A stretch of 64,000 nt of DNA, from contig OY829281.1 of the NCBI GenBank assembly GCA_963691715.1, forward strand, positions 930,001 through 994,000, written 5' to 3'. The stretch is from HXMU1420-13 sp963691715 (lineage in GTDB: Bacteria > Bacteroidota > Rhodothermia > Balneolales > Balneolaceae). Positions within the stretch are counted from its first letter, which is position 1. Every line of letters starts with the position of its first letter. Below the pieces are notes generated by a model. That model was not told the origin of the DNA and ran no database searches. It was given only the letters and a program-made list of their open reading frames with translations. Below are positions 1 through 9,214 of this stretch, piece by piece. The position numbers were made by a program, and so were the translations under genes.

Positions 1-420
1 TTTGTTAAAACCTGATATAAGAGTGGCACCTTTATCCGCTGAGACTACATACCACATTTCTGTTTTTCCAAATGAATTATGCCTTTTCATTCCTAATTCA
101 TCGTCTGGGTGTACTTGAATACTTAGATCGTCATTTGCATCAATGAATTTAATTAATAGTGGAAACCTATTTCCAAATGTATTAAAAACAGAATCTCCAA
201 TAAGATCGCCTTTATACTCTTCGATCAGATCAACAAGTGTTTTCCCTTTTAAATGTCCATTTGCAACCTTCGAAATATCACCATCTACTCCTGATATTTC
301 CCAAGATTCACCTGCTTGTAATGATCCGTCAGTGGGTTTATCCAACACCGTATTTAATTTTTTTCCTCCCCAGATTTTGTCTTTTATGATTGGAGTAAAT
401 TTTAATGGATATAAATTCAT
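1..420 (-). CDS. manA: Mannose-6-phosphate isomerase, class I (partial, N-terminal part)
   Basis: Read on the minus strand from the ATG at 420 this is 140 open codons running off the left edge, so only the N-terminal part is present. It starts MNLYPLKFTPIIKDKIWGG, the typical opening of type I phosphomannose isomerases. The zinc-site region IKFIDANDDLSIQVHPDD follows near residue 95 and a KTEMWYV segment near residue 121. The family interconverts mannose-6-phosphate and fructose-6-phosphate in the cytoplasm, feeding mannose into glycolysis or GDP-mannose synthesis. It lies 21 bp downstream of pta on the same strand and may be the last gene of that transcription unit. Family assignment is confident; length and C-terminus cannot be judged. 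Confidence 0.88.
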   Translation of the reverse strand, partial: MNLYPLKFTPIIKDKIWGGKKLNTVLDKPTDGSLQAGESWEISGVDGDISKVANGHLKGKTLVDLIEEYKGDLIGDSVFNTFGNRFPLLIKFIDANDDLSIQVHPDDELGMKRHNSFGKTEMWYVVSADKGATLISGFNK

Positions 421-441
421 AATTCGTAGTTTGAATTTGGT

Positions 442-1389
442 TTAATTACTTAATAAAGAGGCTACACAAGCAACATTAACAATATCTTCCCAACTACATC
501 CCCGCGATAAATCCATCATTGGTTTATCTAAGCCTTGTATGATGGGGCCAGTTGCTGTGGCTCCTCCTAATCTTTGGGTAATTTTATAGCTAATATTTCC
601 AGCATCTAAATTTGGAAAAATAAATACATTAGCATTTCCCGCAACTTTTGAAGTAGGCGCTTTTTGTAATCCTATGCTCTCCACGTAAGCCGCATCAAAT
701 TGTAATTCGCCGTCAATTTCTAATTCTGGATTATTTATCTTTACCATATGGAATGCATTTTTAACTAGATCTACCCTTTCATGTTGGGCACTTCCTTTAG
801 TAGAAAAGCTAAGCATTGCTACCTTTGAAAGCTCACCAGTTAATTTTGTGTGTGTTTCTGCGGAATCAATAGCAATGGTTGCTAGTTGTTCAGCACTAGG
901 ATAAGGAACCACTGCACAGTCACCATAACTTAGTACACGATCATCCTCAAAACTCATCAAAAAAATGGATGATACGACACGTGAACCCTTTTTTAAACCA
1001 ATGGTTTGTATGGCCGCTTTTAACACATCACCAGTTGATGATATTGAACCTGCAACACCTCCATGTGCATGATCTGATGCAATCATTGAAGCAGCAAAAT
1101 ACAAAGGATTATTTACCATGGAAAAGGCTTTATCGAAAGTTATGCCTTTATGTTTTCTTTTTTCATAGTATGATGCGGCATATTCATCTAGTTTTGGAGA
1201 ACTCTCTATATTGATCATGTCAACAGAACTCTTCAAGCTATCCTTATTTGTAAGCAAAATGGGATGGCACAATTGGTTAATTTTCAAGTATTCGGCAGCT
1301 CGAATAACTCTTGGATCAGAAGATCTGGGAAAGACAATGGTCTTTAAATTTTTTGATGCCTTTTCTCTTAAAATCTTGATGATGTTCAT
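442..1389 (-). CDS. pta: Phosphate acetyltransferase
   Basis: A 315-residue protein, the size of the short single-domain phosphotransacetylases. It moves the acetyl group between acetyl-CoA and acetyl phosphate and works with acetate kinase in acetate production or assimilation. The family pattern is visible throughout: an N-terminal VFPRSSDPRVIRAA segment, a central SDHAHGGVAGS stretch, and a C-terminal GGATATGPIIQGLDKP block that belongs to the CoA/acetyl-phosphate pocket. The partner ackA lies upstream in the same run (3942-5159), but the two are separated by an EamA permease and a lipoprotein gene, an unusual arrangement. The gene begins 1 bp after the permease stop codon, so co-transcription is likely. 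Confidence 0.93.
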   Translation of the reverse strand: MNIIKILREKASKNLKTIVFPRSSDPRVIRAAEYLKINQLCHPILLTNKDSLKSSVDMINIESSPKLDEYAASYYEKRKHKGITFDKAFSMVNNPLYFAASMIASDHAHGGVAGSISSTGDVLKAAIQTIGLKKGSRVVSSIFLMSFEDDRVLSYGDCAVVPYPSAEQLATIAIDSAETHTKLTGELSKVAMLSFSTKGSAQHERVDLVKNAFHMVKINNPELEIDGELQFDAAYVESIGLQKAPTSKVAGNANVFIFPNLDAGNISYKITQRLGGATATGPIIQGLDKPMMDLSRGCSWEDIVNVACVASLLSN

Positions 1390-1390
1390 T

Positions 1391-2239
1391 TCAAATTACT
1401 AACAAAATAATTGCAAATATAGCGAGGATTATCCCCCAAAATTGTTTCAAAACCAATTGATCTCTCCAATAAAAATAACCTAGAATTGTCCCCAAAAATA
1501 CATTTAACAAATTAGTTATAGAAAAAACTAGCGCGCCAGATAATTTTTCTAATGCTGAAAGTAAGAAAAAGCTGGAATAAAGATTAACAATACCTATTAA
1601 TATTCCATAAATAATACTTTTTAAATCAAATTTTAATGCCTTTTTCGCAACTAGGTAACTTATACCTACAAAAAATGCAGCGATGAAAATCAAAAATAAA
1701 AAATGATCTTTCGAGAGTATGGATGCAAACTCTCTTTCATAGATTTTTAGTAATACATCAACAAATCCATTCAGCAGAAAAATGAACATTAATGACACTG
1801 AAAAAGTAATTCCTTTTGTTTGTTTCACCGTTGGTATGAGAAGTAAAAGTGAAATCAATACGAATAGTATGCCCAGGTAATTGTAAGCCTGTAATTTTTC
1901 ATTATAAAACCATACACTTACAAAAACAGGTAAGACTAATGATAAACGCATAGCTGCAATACTTATACCTACTCCATTTTTTTGAAGCGAATAACTGTAA
2001 AGAAAAAAGTTGATTATAAATAAACTTCCAACTGCAAATGCAAAAAATAATGTGGTGTAAGAGGTTTCATTTATTATTACTTGGATATCCGTATTCAACA
2101 AGCTTAATCCTGCCGCAGTTATATAATTTATTACAAGAATTGGAACTATAGATACATGTTCTCTTTGTACTAATTTTAAAAGATGAGCTATACAGAGAGA
2201 ACAACAAATACTTAATAGTATAAATATAAGACCTGTCAA
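1391..2239 (-). CDS. EamA/DMT-family permease
   Basis: A 282-residue, very hydrophobic protein with about ten predicted membrane-spanning stretches in two similar halves, as in EamA (drug/metabolite transporter) permeases. The second half has the usual LSALEKLSGALVFSITNLLN pattern, followed by LGYFYWRDQL in the penultimate loop. Such proteins sit in the inner membrane and move metabolites or amino acids, but the substrate cannot be read from sequence. Its start overlaps the stop of the upstream lipoprotein gene by 4 bp, indicating translational coupling, and pta follows immediately. A link to acetate or another overflow product is suggested only by position. Confidence 0.8.
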   Translation of the reverse strand: MTGLIFILLSICCSLCIAHLLKLVQREHVSIVPILVINYITAAGLSLLNTDIQVIINETSYTTLFFAFAVGSLFIINFFLYSYSLQKNGVGISIAAMRLSLVLPVFVSVWFYNEKLQAYNYLGILFVLISLLLLIPTVKQTKGITFSVSLMFIFLLNGFVDVLLKIYEREFASILSKDHFLFLIFIAAFFVGISYLVAKKALKFDLKSIIYGILIGIVNLYSSFFLLSALEKLSGALVFSITNLLNVFLGTILGYFYWRDQLVLKQFWGIILAIFAIILLVI

Positions 2240-3951
2240 TTGATAAAACTTAACTCCGAGTTACCAAAAAATAGGATGTGTTGAGGCTCATCATGTAATC
2301 GTCTTGATGTATAATCAACATTTCTTTGCAGATGATTTAAAATTGAAGATACATCTGTTGCTCCTTTTTTTATTGCGTCTGCTATGAAATAAGAAAAAAT
2401 GCTATGACGCTTTTGTTCCCCACTTGAGCTTGTATAGTCTCTAGATCTTTGTGTTTCAGTAGAACTAACTAAAAGGGCAATATTTTCATTATTATCTAAT
2501 ATTTGATCAGCAAGAGGTTCAATTATTTCTGTTTTGATATCCCTTACATTATCGATGTCTAAAAGAATTATTAATTCTTTAAACGGCAACTGTAAGACCC
2601 CATTAAAAAAAGCATTTAAATTGATATTTCTAGATAATGTGTTTCCAGTTCCAATCAATTCAATTTCACCATTTTCTCCTGCTTGAACATATCCTGATAA
2701 ATAAATAACCAGTTTATCCTGCTCTTGTCGAATGTCATTAGCTAGTCGATTATATGCTAATTCAAGCTGCTGTTGATTCTCAATATTTGTAGAAACCCTA
2801 ACATTATTGGTTCTATATCCAAAGGATTTATTTAAGTACGTACTTATTAATTCTGCATCTCGTTCGGCATAAATTCTTTCAGAATAAGTCCCCATATATT
2901 CTCTATTAGCAATTATAAAGCCATAAGCGTTTTCCGTTCGATCTATTAATGCTGGTATTTCACTTTCAACGTCAATATTACCAAAAGGAATATTAGGTAC
3001 TGTTATGATAGATAATTGAGATGCGAACTCAGAGGGGCGCCAAATAAGTTGTGCATCGGTTTTCGAAATGTAAGTTTCAGAGATTCCATAATTCACTTTA
3101 TACCAATTATCCAGAGAACTTAGGTATTTAAGCTGACTTCCACGTGCTAAGTCGGTTAATACAGTTCTTGTATTGAGTTCAGGTTCATCTCTTAGGGCTG
3201 TAATTTCCGATGTTATTACAACAAATTGCTCTAAAAATGAGGAAATTGGTATGGTATTGATATAAATATCATCGTTAAAATAGATTTCTAAAGTAACTAC
3301 ATCGTCCAAGGAGTATTCCGCATCTTCTGGATTAAATCCTTCTAGCAAATTAATGGTGTATCGATTATTTCGATATTCTAGATCATTACCAAAAGCAATA
3401 ATTTCACCGTCAAAATATATGGTGTAAGAAACATCAACATTGTTCAATGGTTCTGATCTAACGGTATCAATTTCAGTTACTTCCCCAGTTTTTCTAAGTA
3501 ATCGGACTTCACCTGTTGGGTTAGCTTCACCGCTTGGCTTTACATTTAATAAAGAGGAAAGAGTAATTAATCCTGCAGTGCTATAAAGTATAAGCTCTGT
3601 ATTTCTTGAATCTCCGCTAGAAACATCCTCTGCATATACTGCGGATGCATATGCTAATCCACCCCCAGCAACGCCTAACAAAATTGATCCGAGAGATGGC
3701 TTATATCTTTGAATGTAGCGATCGGTGCGAACTCTTTGTGTATACTTAAATGTATTAGCAGCTAATAATTCAAATTGAATGATGGGATTCTCAGGACTAA
3801 TAGTTCCTATTCGTTGTAAGAATTGTTTGCTATCAACTAATTCAAAATCATTTCTGTCTATTTCAAATTGATTTTCAACAACCCATTTTGAACTAGAACA
3901 AGCTGTAGCAAAAAAAAGAACTATCAATACAGAATATTTTTTCATGCCCAT
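2236..3951 (-). CDS. Lipoprotein with SH3-like and degenerate caspase-like (C14) domain
   Basis: A 571-residue protein with a lipoprotein signal peptide (lipobox FATAC, Cys about residue 18), so it should be anchored in the envelope. Residues ~60-240 hold a hydrophobic hairpin-like segment and beta-rich sequence. Residues ~245-310 resemble a bacterial SH3 domain (ITALRDEPELNTRTVL, then WYKVNYG). From ~330 to the end the order of strands matches caspase-like peptidases: AYGFIIANREY, DKLVIYLSGYV, KELIILLDIDN, HILFFGN. The residues normally holding the catalytic His (SGHG) and Cys (DACHS) are Tyr and Asp, so it is probably not a protease. Its start overlaps ackA by 10 bp. It may be a binding or scaffold protein; function unknown. 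Confidence 0.68.
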   Translation of the reverse strand: MGMKKYSVLIVLFFATACSSSKWVVENQFEIDRNDFELVDSKQFLQRIGTISPENPIIQFELLAANTFKYTQRVRTDRYIQRYKPSLGSILLGVAGGGLAYASAVYAEDVSSGDSRNTELILYSTAGLITLSSLLNVKPSGEANPTGEVRLLRKTGEVTEIDTVRSEPLNNVDVSYTIYFDGEIIAFGNDLEYRNNRYTINLLEGFNPEDAEYSLDDVVTLEIYFNDDIYINTIPISSFLEQFVVITSEITALRDEPELNTRTVLTDLARGSQLKYLSSLDNWYKVNYGISETYISKTDAQLIWRPSEFASQLSIITVPNIPFGNIDVESEIPALIDRTENAYGFIIANREYMGTYSERIYAERDAELISTYLNKSFGYRTNNVRVSTNIENQQQLELAYNRLANDIRQEQDKLVIYLSGYVQAGENGEIELIGTGNTLSRNINLNAFFNGVLQLPFKELIILLDIDNVRDIKTEIIEPLADQILDNNENIALLVSSTETQRSRDYTSSSGEQKRHSIFSYFIADAIKKGATDVSSILNHLQRNVDYTSRRLHDEPQHILFFGNSELSFIN

Positions 3952-5159
3952 GGTGTCTGTTTAGAAGCAATAGCTATTTTAGCTGCATCTATAGCTATAA
4001 CTAACTCTTCATTGGTAGGAATAACCATGATATCAACATTTGAATCTTTATGAGCTATACGGTACTCATTTTCACGATTAAGATTCAAGTTTTTGTCCAT
4101 TATTATGCCGGCATACTCCATGTCTTCTAAAATATTGGATCTAATTAATGCAGCATTTTCTCCTATTCCCCCTGTAAAAATAATTGCATCTACTCCATTC
4201 ATTGCAGCTATGTAAGAACCAATATATTTTTTTGCTCGATAACAAAACACCTGGATTGCTTCCTGACATCGTCGATCGCCTTGTTCAGCTTCTTCAATCA
4301 AGTCGCGCATGTCGCCAGCATAACCACTAAGACCAAGCAAACCAGAATGCTTATTCAATAAAGCATGAACATTCGCTAGCGATAATTCTTCTTTTTCAAT
4401 CAGGTAAAATAGTATTGATGGGTCAATATCCCCACTTCTGGTTCCCATGACTAACCCTTCTAAAGGCGTAAATCCCATGCTGGTATCTATTGAATAACCA
4501 TCCTTGATCGCTGTAATTGACCCTCCATTACCCAAATGACAGGTAATAATTTTGGATCCTTCTTTGTTCTTCCCACTAATTTTATAATACTGACGACTTA
4601 CGTAGTAATGACTTGTACCATGAAATCCATATCGTCTAATTTTATATCTGCGATATAATCGATTTGGAATTCCATATAAATAAGCATGTTGTGGTATGGA
4701 ATGATGAAATGCAGTATCGAAGACTGCTACGTGTGGTATGTTTGGTAGATGTTCTTTTGCAGCTCGTATTCCTTGTAAATTTGGTGGATTATGAAGTGGT
4801 GCAATATCGTAGGCAGATTGTATGGCCTCTTCTACATATTCATCAATAAGTACAGAGTCTTTGAAGGTTTCTCCACCATGAACAACCCTATGACCAACCG
4901 CTTCAATTTCATCTAAGGATCTTAGATGATTGTTGTCTGCAGTTAATAGTAAATCCATTATGGTTTTTAAAGCTGAAGCATGGGTATCTAATGCAATAGA
5001 TTTTTTTAACGGTTTTTCACCTTTAAATTCCTGTTTAATTATGGATGTAACCGCTCCTATACGTTCTACAATACCCTTGCAAAGGGTTTCTTTATTGTCA
5101 GAATCTATCAATTGATACTTAATGGAAGAGCTACCGCAATTTATAACTAGTATTTTCAT
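3942..5159 (-). CDS. ackA: Acetate kinase
   Basis: A 405-residue cytoplasmic kinase that interconverts acetate plus ATP with acetyl phosphate plus ADP. Landmarks are the N-terminal phosphate loop VINCGSSSIKYQL, the substrate loop VGHRVVHGGE near residue 90, FDTAFHHSIP, YGFHGTSHYYVS, HLGNGGSITAI, GTRSGDIDPS, and the nucleotide-binding FTGGIGENAA near residue 330. All expected blocks and the normal family length are present. It lies between an outer-membrane barrel gene (2 bp upstream) and a lipoprotein gene (10 bp overlap), on the same strand as pta. The tight packing suggests one transcript from greA or the NUDIX gene down to pta. Confidence 0.97.
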   Translation of the reverse strand: MKILVINCGSSSIKYQLIDSDNKETLCKGIVERIGAVTSIIKQEFKGEKPLKKSIALDTHASALKTIMDLLLTADNNHLRSLDEIEAVGHRVVHGGETFKDSVLIDEYVEEAIQSAYDIAPLHNPPNLQGIRAAKEHLPNIPHVAVFDTAFHHSIPQHAYLYGIPNRLYRRYKIRRYGFHGTSHYYVSRQYYKISGKNKEGSKIITCHLGNGGSITAIKDGYSIDTSMGFTPLEGLVMGTRSGDIDPSILFYLIEKEELSLANVHALLNKHSGLLGLSGYAGDMRDLIEEAEQGDRRCQEAIQVFCYRAKKYIGSYIAAMNGVDAIIFTGGIGENAALIRSNILEDMEYAGIIMDKNLNLNRENEYRIAHKDSNVDIMVIPTNEELVIAIDAAKIAIASKQTPWA

Positions 5160-5161
5160 GT

Positions 5162-6376
5162 CTAAAAATTAAAAATTGCCCCTATACCAATAACACTTCG
5201 AAATTTGATAGTATTCTCATTGTTTGATGGCGATGATAGCCAAAAAGGCACATCATATCTAATGAATAATCCCCGATCTTTACCTAAATGATCTGGAATA
5301 TTGGCTGATAATTGAACTCCTAATCCTGCATCAGCTAGAGATCCTGTATTTGATAATACTAAATCATCTGGCTTTTCCTCCGAGTTTGAATAAAATTGTT
5401 CATGATCACCCGCACCAATATCAAAGAATACATAACTTTTAAATTCAAGAATTTCTGAAAAATAGGTGCTCGATTGTATAATACTTTGGATAGGGTTTAA
5501 AAAACTAAACTCCATATTTAGTGCATATACAGAATTGTAGTAGGAAAATTGATTTATATACCCTCTTAAATTTGCTCCACCCGCAAAATGAAGAAATCCC
5601 TCTGTTATCCATGTACTAGGCACAGTCCCTTTTGCCCTTTGATATCCATTTTTGTTCCAATTACTTTCTGGATTAGTCCAGACATTACCTAAGTATTCAC
5701 CAAATGCATTACTACTCGATCTATGTACATATACGCGAGAATATATAGAGGTATGAGTGGCAAGTTGTAATCCATTTGAAATATCTATGCTTAGTGTGTT
5801 AAATCCAGCATGTAATATTCTTTGGAGTGATAGTTCTGCTCTAAAATCAACACGCTCTATAGATCTAGAAAAATTAAATACAGTACCTAGTATTTGTTTC
5901 CATTCGGAGGACCAATGTTCTGGATTAAGTCGGTATGAAGCATCAAAATTCTTTTCGTATGAATTATAAAGAGAAACCTCGACGTAATTGAACTCGTTGA
6001 ATCCATGTTGCCAACGTTTATTTAAACTCAGTGAATGCTTAGCGTACCCAGTTCTTGATAAACTTTGAATGTGTATATTACCTTCACTTCCAAATTCACT
6101 AATAGCCGTAATAGGCTCAGTGAAAGATATGTAGTATGAAATAGGATGAGTAGGAAGGTTCGAACCTAGCCATACACCTGCATCAATTCGATGTGGTCCA
6201 TCTTTAAAAGTACCTTCAACTTCACCTAAAAAGCGCACGCCAAGTCTAGCGCCATCAACATCATTATACCAAAGATCAGGATATGGGGAAACTTTATAAT
6301 GTTGTGCCTTTAAATTGGTAGATAAAACGACTACTGCACATACAGAAAGTAAATTTATGATAATTCTATATGCCAC
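5162..6376 (-). CDS. Outer-membrane beta-barrel protein (surface-antigen-like)
   Basis: A 404-residue protein with a Sec signal peptide ending near LKAQ (about residue 24), followed by alternating polar/aromatic strands and a C-terminal strand ending IGIGAIFNF, the Phe-ended pattern of outer-membrane barrels. The opening YPDLWYNDVDGARLGVRF resembles the barrel that follows secreted M1-type peptidases in FCB-group bacteria, but no peptidase domain is present. It presumably folds in the outer membrane; a cargo or partner cannot be named. The start codon lies 22 bp inside the upstream NUDIX gene and ackA begins 2 bp after its stop, so it belongs to the same transcript. Confidence 0.66.
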   Translation of the reverse strand: MAYRIIINLLSVCAVVVLSTNLKAQHYKVSPYPDLWYNDVDGARLGVRFLGEVEGTFKDGPHRIDAGVWLGSNLPTHPISYYISFTEPITAISEFGSEGNIHIQSLSRTGYAKHSLSLNKRWQHGFNEFNYVEVSLYNSYEKNFDASYRLNPEHWSSEWKQILGTVFNFSRSIERVDFRAELSLQRILHAGFNTLSIDISNGLQLATHTSIYSRVYVHRSSSNAFGEYLGNVWTNPESNWNKNGYQRAKGTVPSTWITEGFLHFAGGANLRGYINQFSYYNSVYALNMEFSFLNPIQSIIQSSTYFSEILEFKSYVFFDIGAGDHEQFYSNSEEKPDDLVLSNTGSLADAGLGVQLSANIPDHLGKDRGLFIRYDVPFWLSSPSNNENTIKFRSVIGIGAIFNF

Positions 6377-6804
6377 TCTGGGATGATTTGTTGATTACGT
6401 AACAACTGTTCGGTTAGTCGAATTAAACGCTTTTGTTCCGGCCAAGCAATCATGTGTTCTATATCATCTACTGTAACCCATCTATAATGCGTATGTTCAT
6501 CGTCTAATGTGATCTTCTGTACAGAGATTTCTGCAGCAAATGCAGGAATGTGATGTACATGATCAGAACTTGACTCATAAAAGGTGTTAACAGAGGGAAT
6601 AACCCAAAATTTATCAGGCTTTAAACCTAATTCTTCATTTAACTCCCGAAGTGCAGCTTTCCAATAGGTTTCATTCTCCTTAACCTTTCCTCCTACCATT
6701 CTCCATTGATTTGCATAGATTTTATTCTTGGAGCGTAAAAGAAGAAGGAATTCAGGAAAGCCAGAATTCATCCGATAAACATACACATCGATGAGTCGTT
6801 TCAT
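6355..6804 (-). CDS. NUDIX hydrolase
   Basis: A 149-residue single-domain protein. The Nudix box is complete between about residues 39 and 61: Gly39, Glu after five residues, then RELNEELGL, fitting GX5EX7REUXEEXGU. That motif binds the divalent metal for cleavage of nucleoside diphosphates linked to another group X. Residues ~66-110 (FYESSSDHVHHIPAFAAE) are the substrate-side region and resemble dATP/dihydroneopterin-triphosphate-type members, but the substrate is not certain. It is 11 bp downstream of greA and overlaps the next gene by 22 bp. A house-cleaning role for damaged nucleotides is plausible. Confidence 0.85.
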   Translation of the reverse strand: MKRLIDVYVYRMNSGFPEFLLLLRSKNKIYANQWRMVGGKVKENETYWKAALRELNEELGLKPDKFWVIPSVNTFYESSSDHVHHIPAFAAEISVQKITLDDEHTHYRWVTVDDIEHMIAWPEQKRLIRLTEQLLRNQQIIPEWHIELS

Positions 6805-6815
6805 CGAGTACCTCG

Positions 6816-7289
6816 TTAGATTTCAATATTTTTAATCTCTAACTCTAACAAACCTGCTGGTACCTTAACCTCAACGGTTTCGCCAATTTCTTTTCCTAAA
6901 AGTGCTTTTCCGATGGGTGAATCTACAGATATCTTTCCTTTTGCAAAATCAGCCTCGTTCGCAGAAACCAATGTATATTGCATTTCTTTATTCACCTTTT
7001 TGTTTAAGATAGTCACCTTAGTAAGTATTCGAACTTTCGTTAGATCTAAGTCTTTAGCATCAATAATTCGTGCATTCGCTAATATATCTTCTAGTTTGGT
7101 AATACGATCTTCCATATGACCTTGGGCTTCTTTAGCTGCATCATATTCAGCATTTTCGCTCAAATCACCTTTAGCACGTGCCTCAGCGATATCAGCTGCA
7201 ATTTCCCTTCTTCCTCTCGTTTTTAAGTCCTTTAATTCAGCGTCTAAGTTGTCGTATCCTTCTTGTGATAAATATTGAACTTTACTCAT
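6816..7289 (-). CDS. greA: Transcription elongation factor GreA
   Basis: A 157-residue protein of exactly the family size. Residues 1-75 form the N-terminal antiparallel coiled coil, with the conserved tip sequence GDLSENAEYDAAKE that inserts into the RNA polymerase secondary channel and stimulates cleavage of backtracked RNA. Residues 80-157 are the FKBP-like C-terminal domain, including SVDSPIGKALLGKEIGE. The gene appears to head a minus-strand run going through NUDIX, barrel and ackA genes, with 118 bp separating it from the MFS gene upstream. A long A-rich leader precedes the ATG rather than a strong ribosome-binding site. Confidence 0.96.
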   Translation of the reverse strand: MSKVQYLSQEGYDNLDAELKDLKTRGRREIAADIAEARAKGDLSENAEYDAAKEAQGHMEDRITKLEDILANARIIDAKDLDLTKVRILTKVTILNKKVNKEMQYTLVSANEADFAKGKISVDSPIGKALLGKEIGETVEVKVPAGLLELEIKNIEI

Positions 7290-7407
7290 TCTTTTTTCTT
7301 GTTGTTCTAATAAAATAAAAAAGCACTGTCGGCTCTATGATCTATAATTGGTCAATGTTTAAAAATACACTGTTTCTCGATGTTTTTCTAATAAAAATCG
7401 TGTGTTT

Positions 7408-8643
7408 TCAGTTTGATGAAGGTTCAATTCTTTTTCTTTTAATTACAAATACAGCCCCTATGAAAGAACCAAAACATAATACGGAACCCGCGATAAAAGC
7501 TGCTCCTGGTAATTGAAAAATAGCGTTGGTTGATGTGAAGTATCCAAATAATCCAGTCATCATAGGAGGACCAATAATTGCAGTCAAACTAATTAAGCTG
7601 GTTAATGCACCCTGTAGCTCCCCTTGTTGGTTATCAGCTACTCCATTTGAAATAATTCCTTGCAGGGCTGGTCCTGCGAATCCTCCTAATGAAAAAGGGA
7701 TGATCATTATCAAAAACAACCATTCGGTAGATACCAAGGCAAATCCTAGAAAACCGAAGGTATAAAACAATAACCCTATAAAAACTGAATTTTTTTCTCC
7801 AATTTTAGGAATAATTATTCGTGTTAATCCACCTTGAACCACAGCAACACAAAGACCAACAATACCTAAGGACAATCCAATCTTAGCTTCATTCCAATCG
7901 AATTGAAACATTGTGAAATAAGTCCAAGTAGATTGTGTGGCATGATGAGAGAGGTGAAGTATGAAATATACAAGAACGAGGGCAGCGATTGCAGGGAATT
8001 TCTTAATCTGAAGAAGTGATCCAAGAGGATTAGATCTTTTCCAATCAAAAGAACGGCGATGTTCTACTTTTAAAGACTCGGGAAGAATAAAAAAACCATA
8101 CAAACAATTCACGAATGCTAATCCAGTCGATGCAAAAAATGGTACTCTAGACCCATATTCCCCGAGTACACCTCCGATCACGGGACCTAAGATAAAACCT
8201 AAGCCAAAAGCGGCTCCAATTAATCCAAAATTTTGTGCTCTTTTCTCTGGGGAACTAATATCTGCAATATATGCCGTTGCAGTTGTATGCGAGGCTCCAA
8301 ATATTCCAGCAAATATACGTGCCGCAAACAGCCAAGCGATAGATGGTGCAAATCCAACAATTAGATAATCTATCCCAAAACCAGCCAAAGAAAGTAATAA
8401 GACAGGTCGTCTTCCAAATCGATCGCTTAATCCCCCAATGATAGGAGCAAAAAGAAATTGCATGAATGCGTATACAAACATTAACCATCCACCATACATA
8501 GCGGCTTTACCTAACCCCTCTCCTGTTAATTCCATAATTAAAGCAGGAATTACAGGTATGATAATTCCTAGCCCTACAGTGTCCAGAACAATGGTAATGA
8601 AAATGAAAGGTAAAGCTGCGGTTGGATTTTTCTTCAAAGGCAT
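7408..8643 (-). CDS. TetA-type MFS drug/metabolite antiporter
   Basis: A 411-residue protein with twelve predicted membrane segments. It begins with the TetA-like LDTVGLGIIIPVIPAL helix and has MFS motif A in the loop between helices 2 and 3 (GGLSDRFGRRPVLLLS), followed by the motif C-like FGLGFILGPVIGG in helix 5. These mark the proton-antiport drug exporters of the TCR/Tet family in the inner membrane. Many family members outside pathogens are not tetracycline pumps, so the substrate stays open. It is the last ordinary gene before the repeat-rich accessory region; no partner regulator (TetR) adjoins it. Confidence 0.85.
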   Translation of the reverse strand: MPLKKNPTAALPFIFITIVLDTVGLGIIIPVIPALIMELTGEGLGKAAMYGGWLMFVYAFMQFLFAPIIGGLSDRFGRRPVLLLSLAGFGIDYLIVGFAPSIAWLFAARIFAGIFGASHTTATAYIADISSPEKRAQNFGLIGAAFGLGFILGPVIGGVLGEYGSRVPFFASTGLAFVNCLYGFFILPESLKVEHRRSFDWKRSNPLGSLLQIKKFPAIAALVLVYFILHLSHHATQSTWTYFTMFQFDWNEAKIGLSLGIVGLCVAVVQGGLTRIIIPKIGEKNSVFIGLLFYTFGFLGFALVSTEWLFLIMIIPFSLGGFAGPALQGIISNGVADNQQGELQGALTSLISLTAIIGPPMMTGLFGYFTSTNAIFQLPGAAFIAGSVLCFGSFIGAVFVIKRKRIEPSSN

Positions 8644-8840
8644 AAACAGATTTGGGCTAGAAGGTACTTCTAATAAATTCCTGTTAAAAGACCTAAATCA
8701 TCATAGATTCGCGTATATACAAAATCATAAGAAATTGAGCTCAATAGTTAATGAATAATTTCATTCATTCAAGAATACGTGTTCGGTTTTTCGTTGCACT
8801 TGAATTATAAAAATCTCAGTTTTAGTTTTTTATTTTCTTT

Positions 8841-8994
8841 CTTTGTCATTTCGATCCCGATTCATCGGGAGAGAAATATAACCATCTGTTTTGCTATGTG
8901 GCTTGCGCGTGATCAACGAAACACTACCTACAGATTCTGGATATCCCGTAGGGATGCCCTGCAACTTCCAGAATGACGACGGGGTGGTTTTGGG
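8841..8994. repeat. Repeat C, copy 1
   Basis: First of about eight copies of a composite repeat: a CGATCCCGATTCATCGGGA stem, the spacer ctgttttgctat...gatcaacgaa, then a second stem ATTCTGGA/TCCAGAAT and the tail TGACGACGGGGTGGTTTTGG. This copy has a longer loop in the second stem than the copies at 21.6 kb. Similar stretches lie at 9989-10096, 15204-15358, 21452-21851 and 22204-22440. Confidence 0.8.
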
Positions 8995-9020
8995 TAAGAC
9001 TAAAGTTTTTATGCATCTAG

Positions 9021-9040
9021 ATTCCCGCCTACGCGGGAAT
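9021..9040. repeat. 20 bp REP-like palindrome
   Basis: Perfect 8 bp arms ATTCCCGC / GCGGGAAT around a 4 bp loop, preceded by TAG and followed by GACC. The same 8-4-8 layout occurs at 9137-9156 (ATTCCCTC arms) and 25908-25927 (ATTCCTGC arms), with different but compensating arm sequences, as expected if the hairpin itself is what is kept. Confidence 0.7.
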
Positions 9041-9136
9041 GACCATTACTCGCTAGGTTCTTTATTAATAAGTCATCCCGCAGCGAAAGCCGGGATCTGG
9101 ATGGTTAAGCAAGCATCGATTTTTATATACATCTAG

Positions 9137-9156
9137 ATTCCCTCTTTCGAGGGAAT
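9137..9156. repeat. 20 bp REP-like palindrome
   Basis: ATTCCCTC / GAGGGAAT arms with loop TTTC, embedded in the same CTAG...GACG context as the palindrome at 9021-9040. The arm bases differ from that copy but remain complementary. Confidence 0.7.
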
Positions 9157-9214
9157 GACGGTAACTATGGTTTGGAAGCTTTACTATTTACTATTGGATG
9201 ACTTGCATGCCTAC

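Noticed and set aside
7290..7407. Strong sigma-70 style promoter before greA
   Set aside because: TTGACC and TATAGA-like boxes can be picked out, but spacing and the A-rich sequence make the call too weak.
8779..9136. Plus-strand frames of 65 and 81 codons in the gap after the MFS gene
   Set aside because: They follow the repeat C and palindrome sequence, have no family resemblance and would change with each repeat copy.
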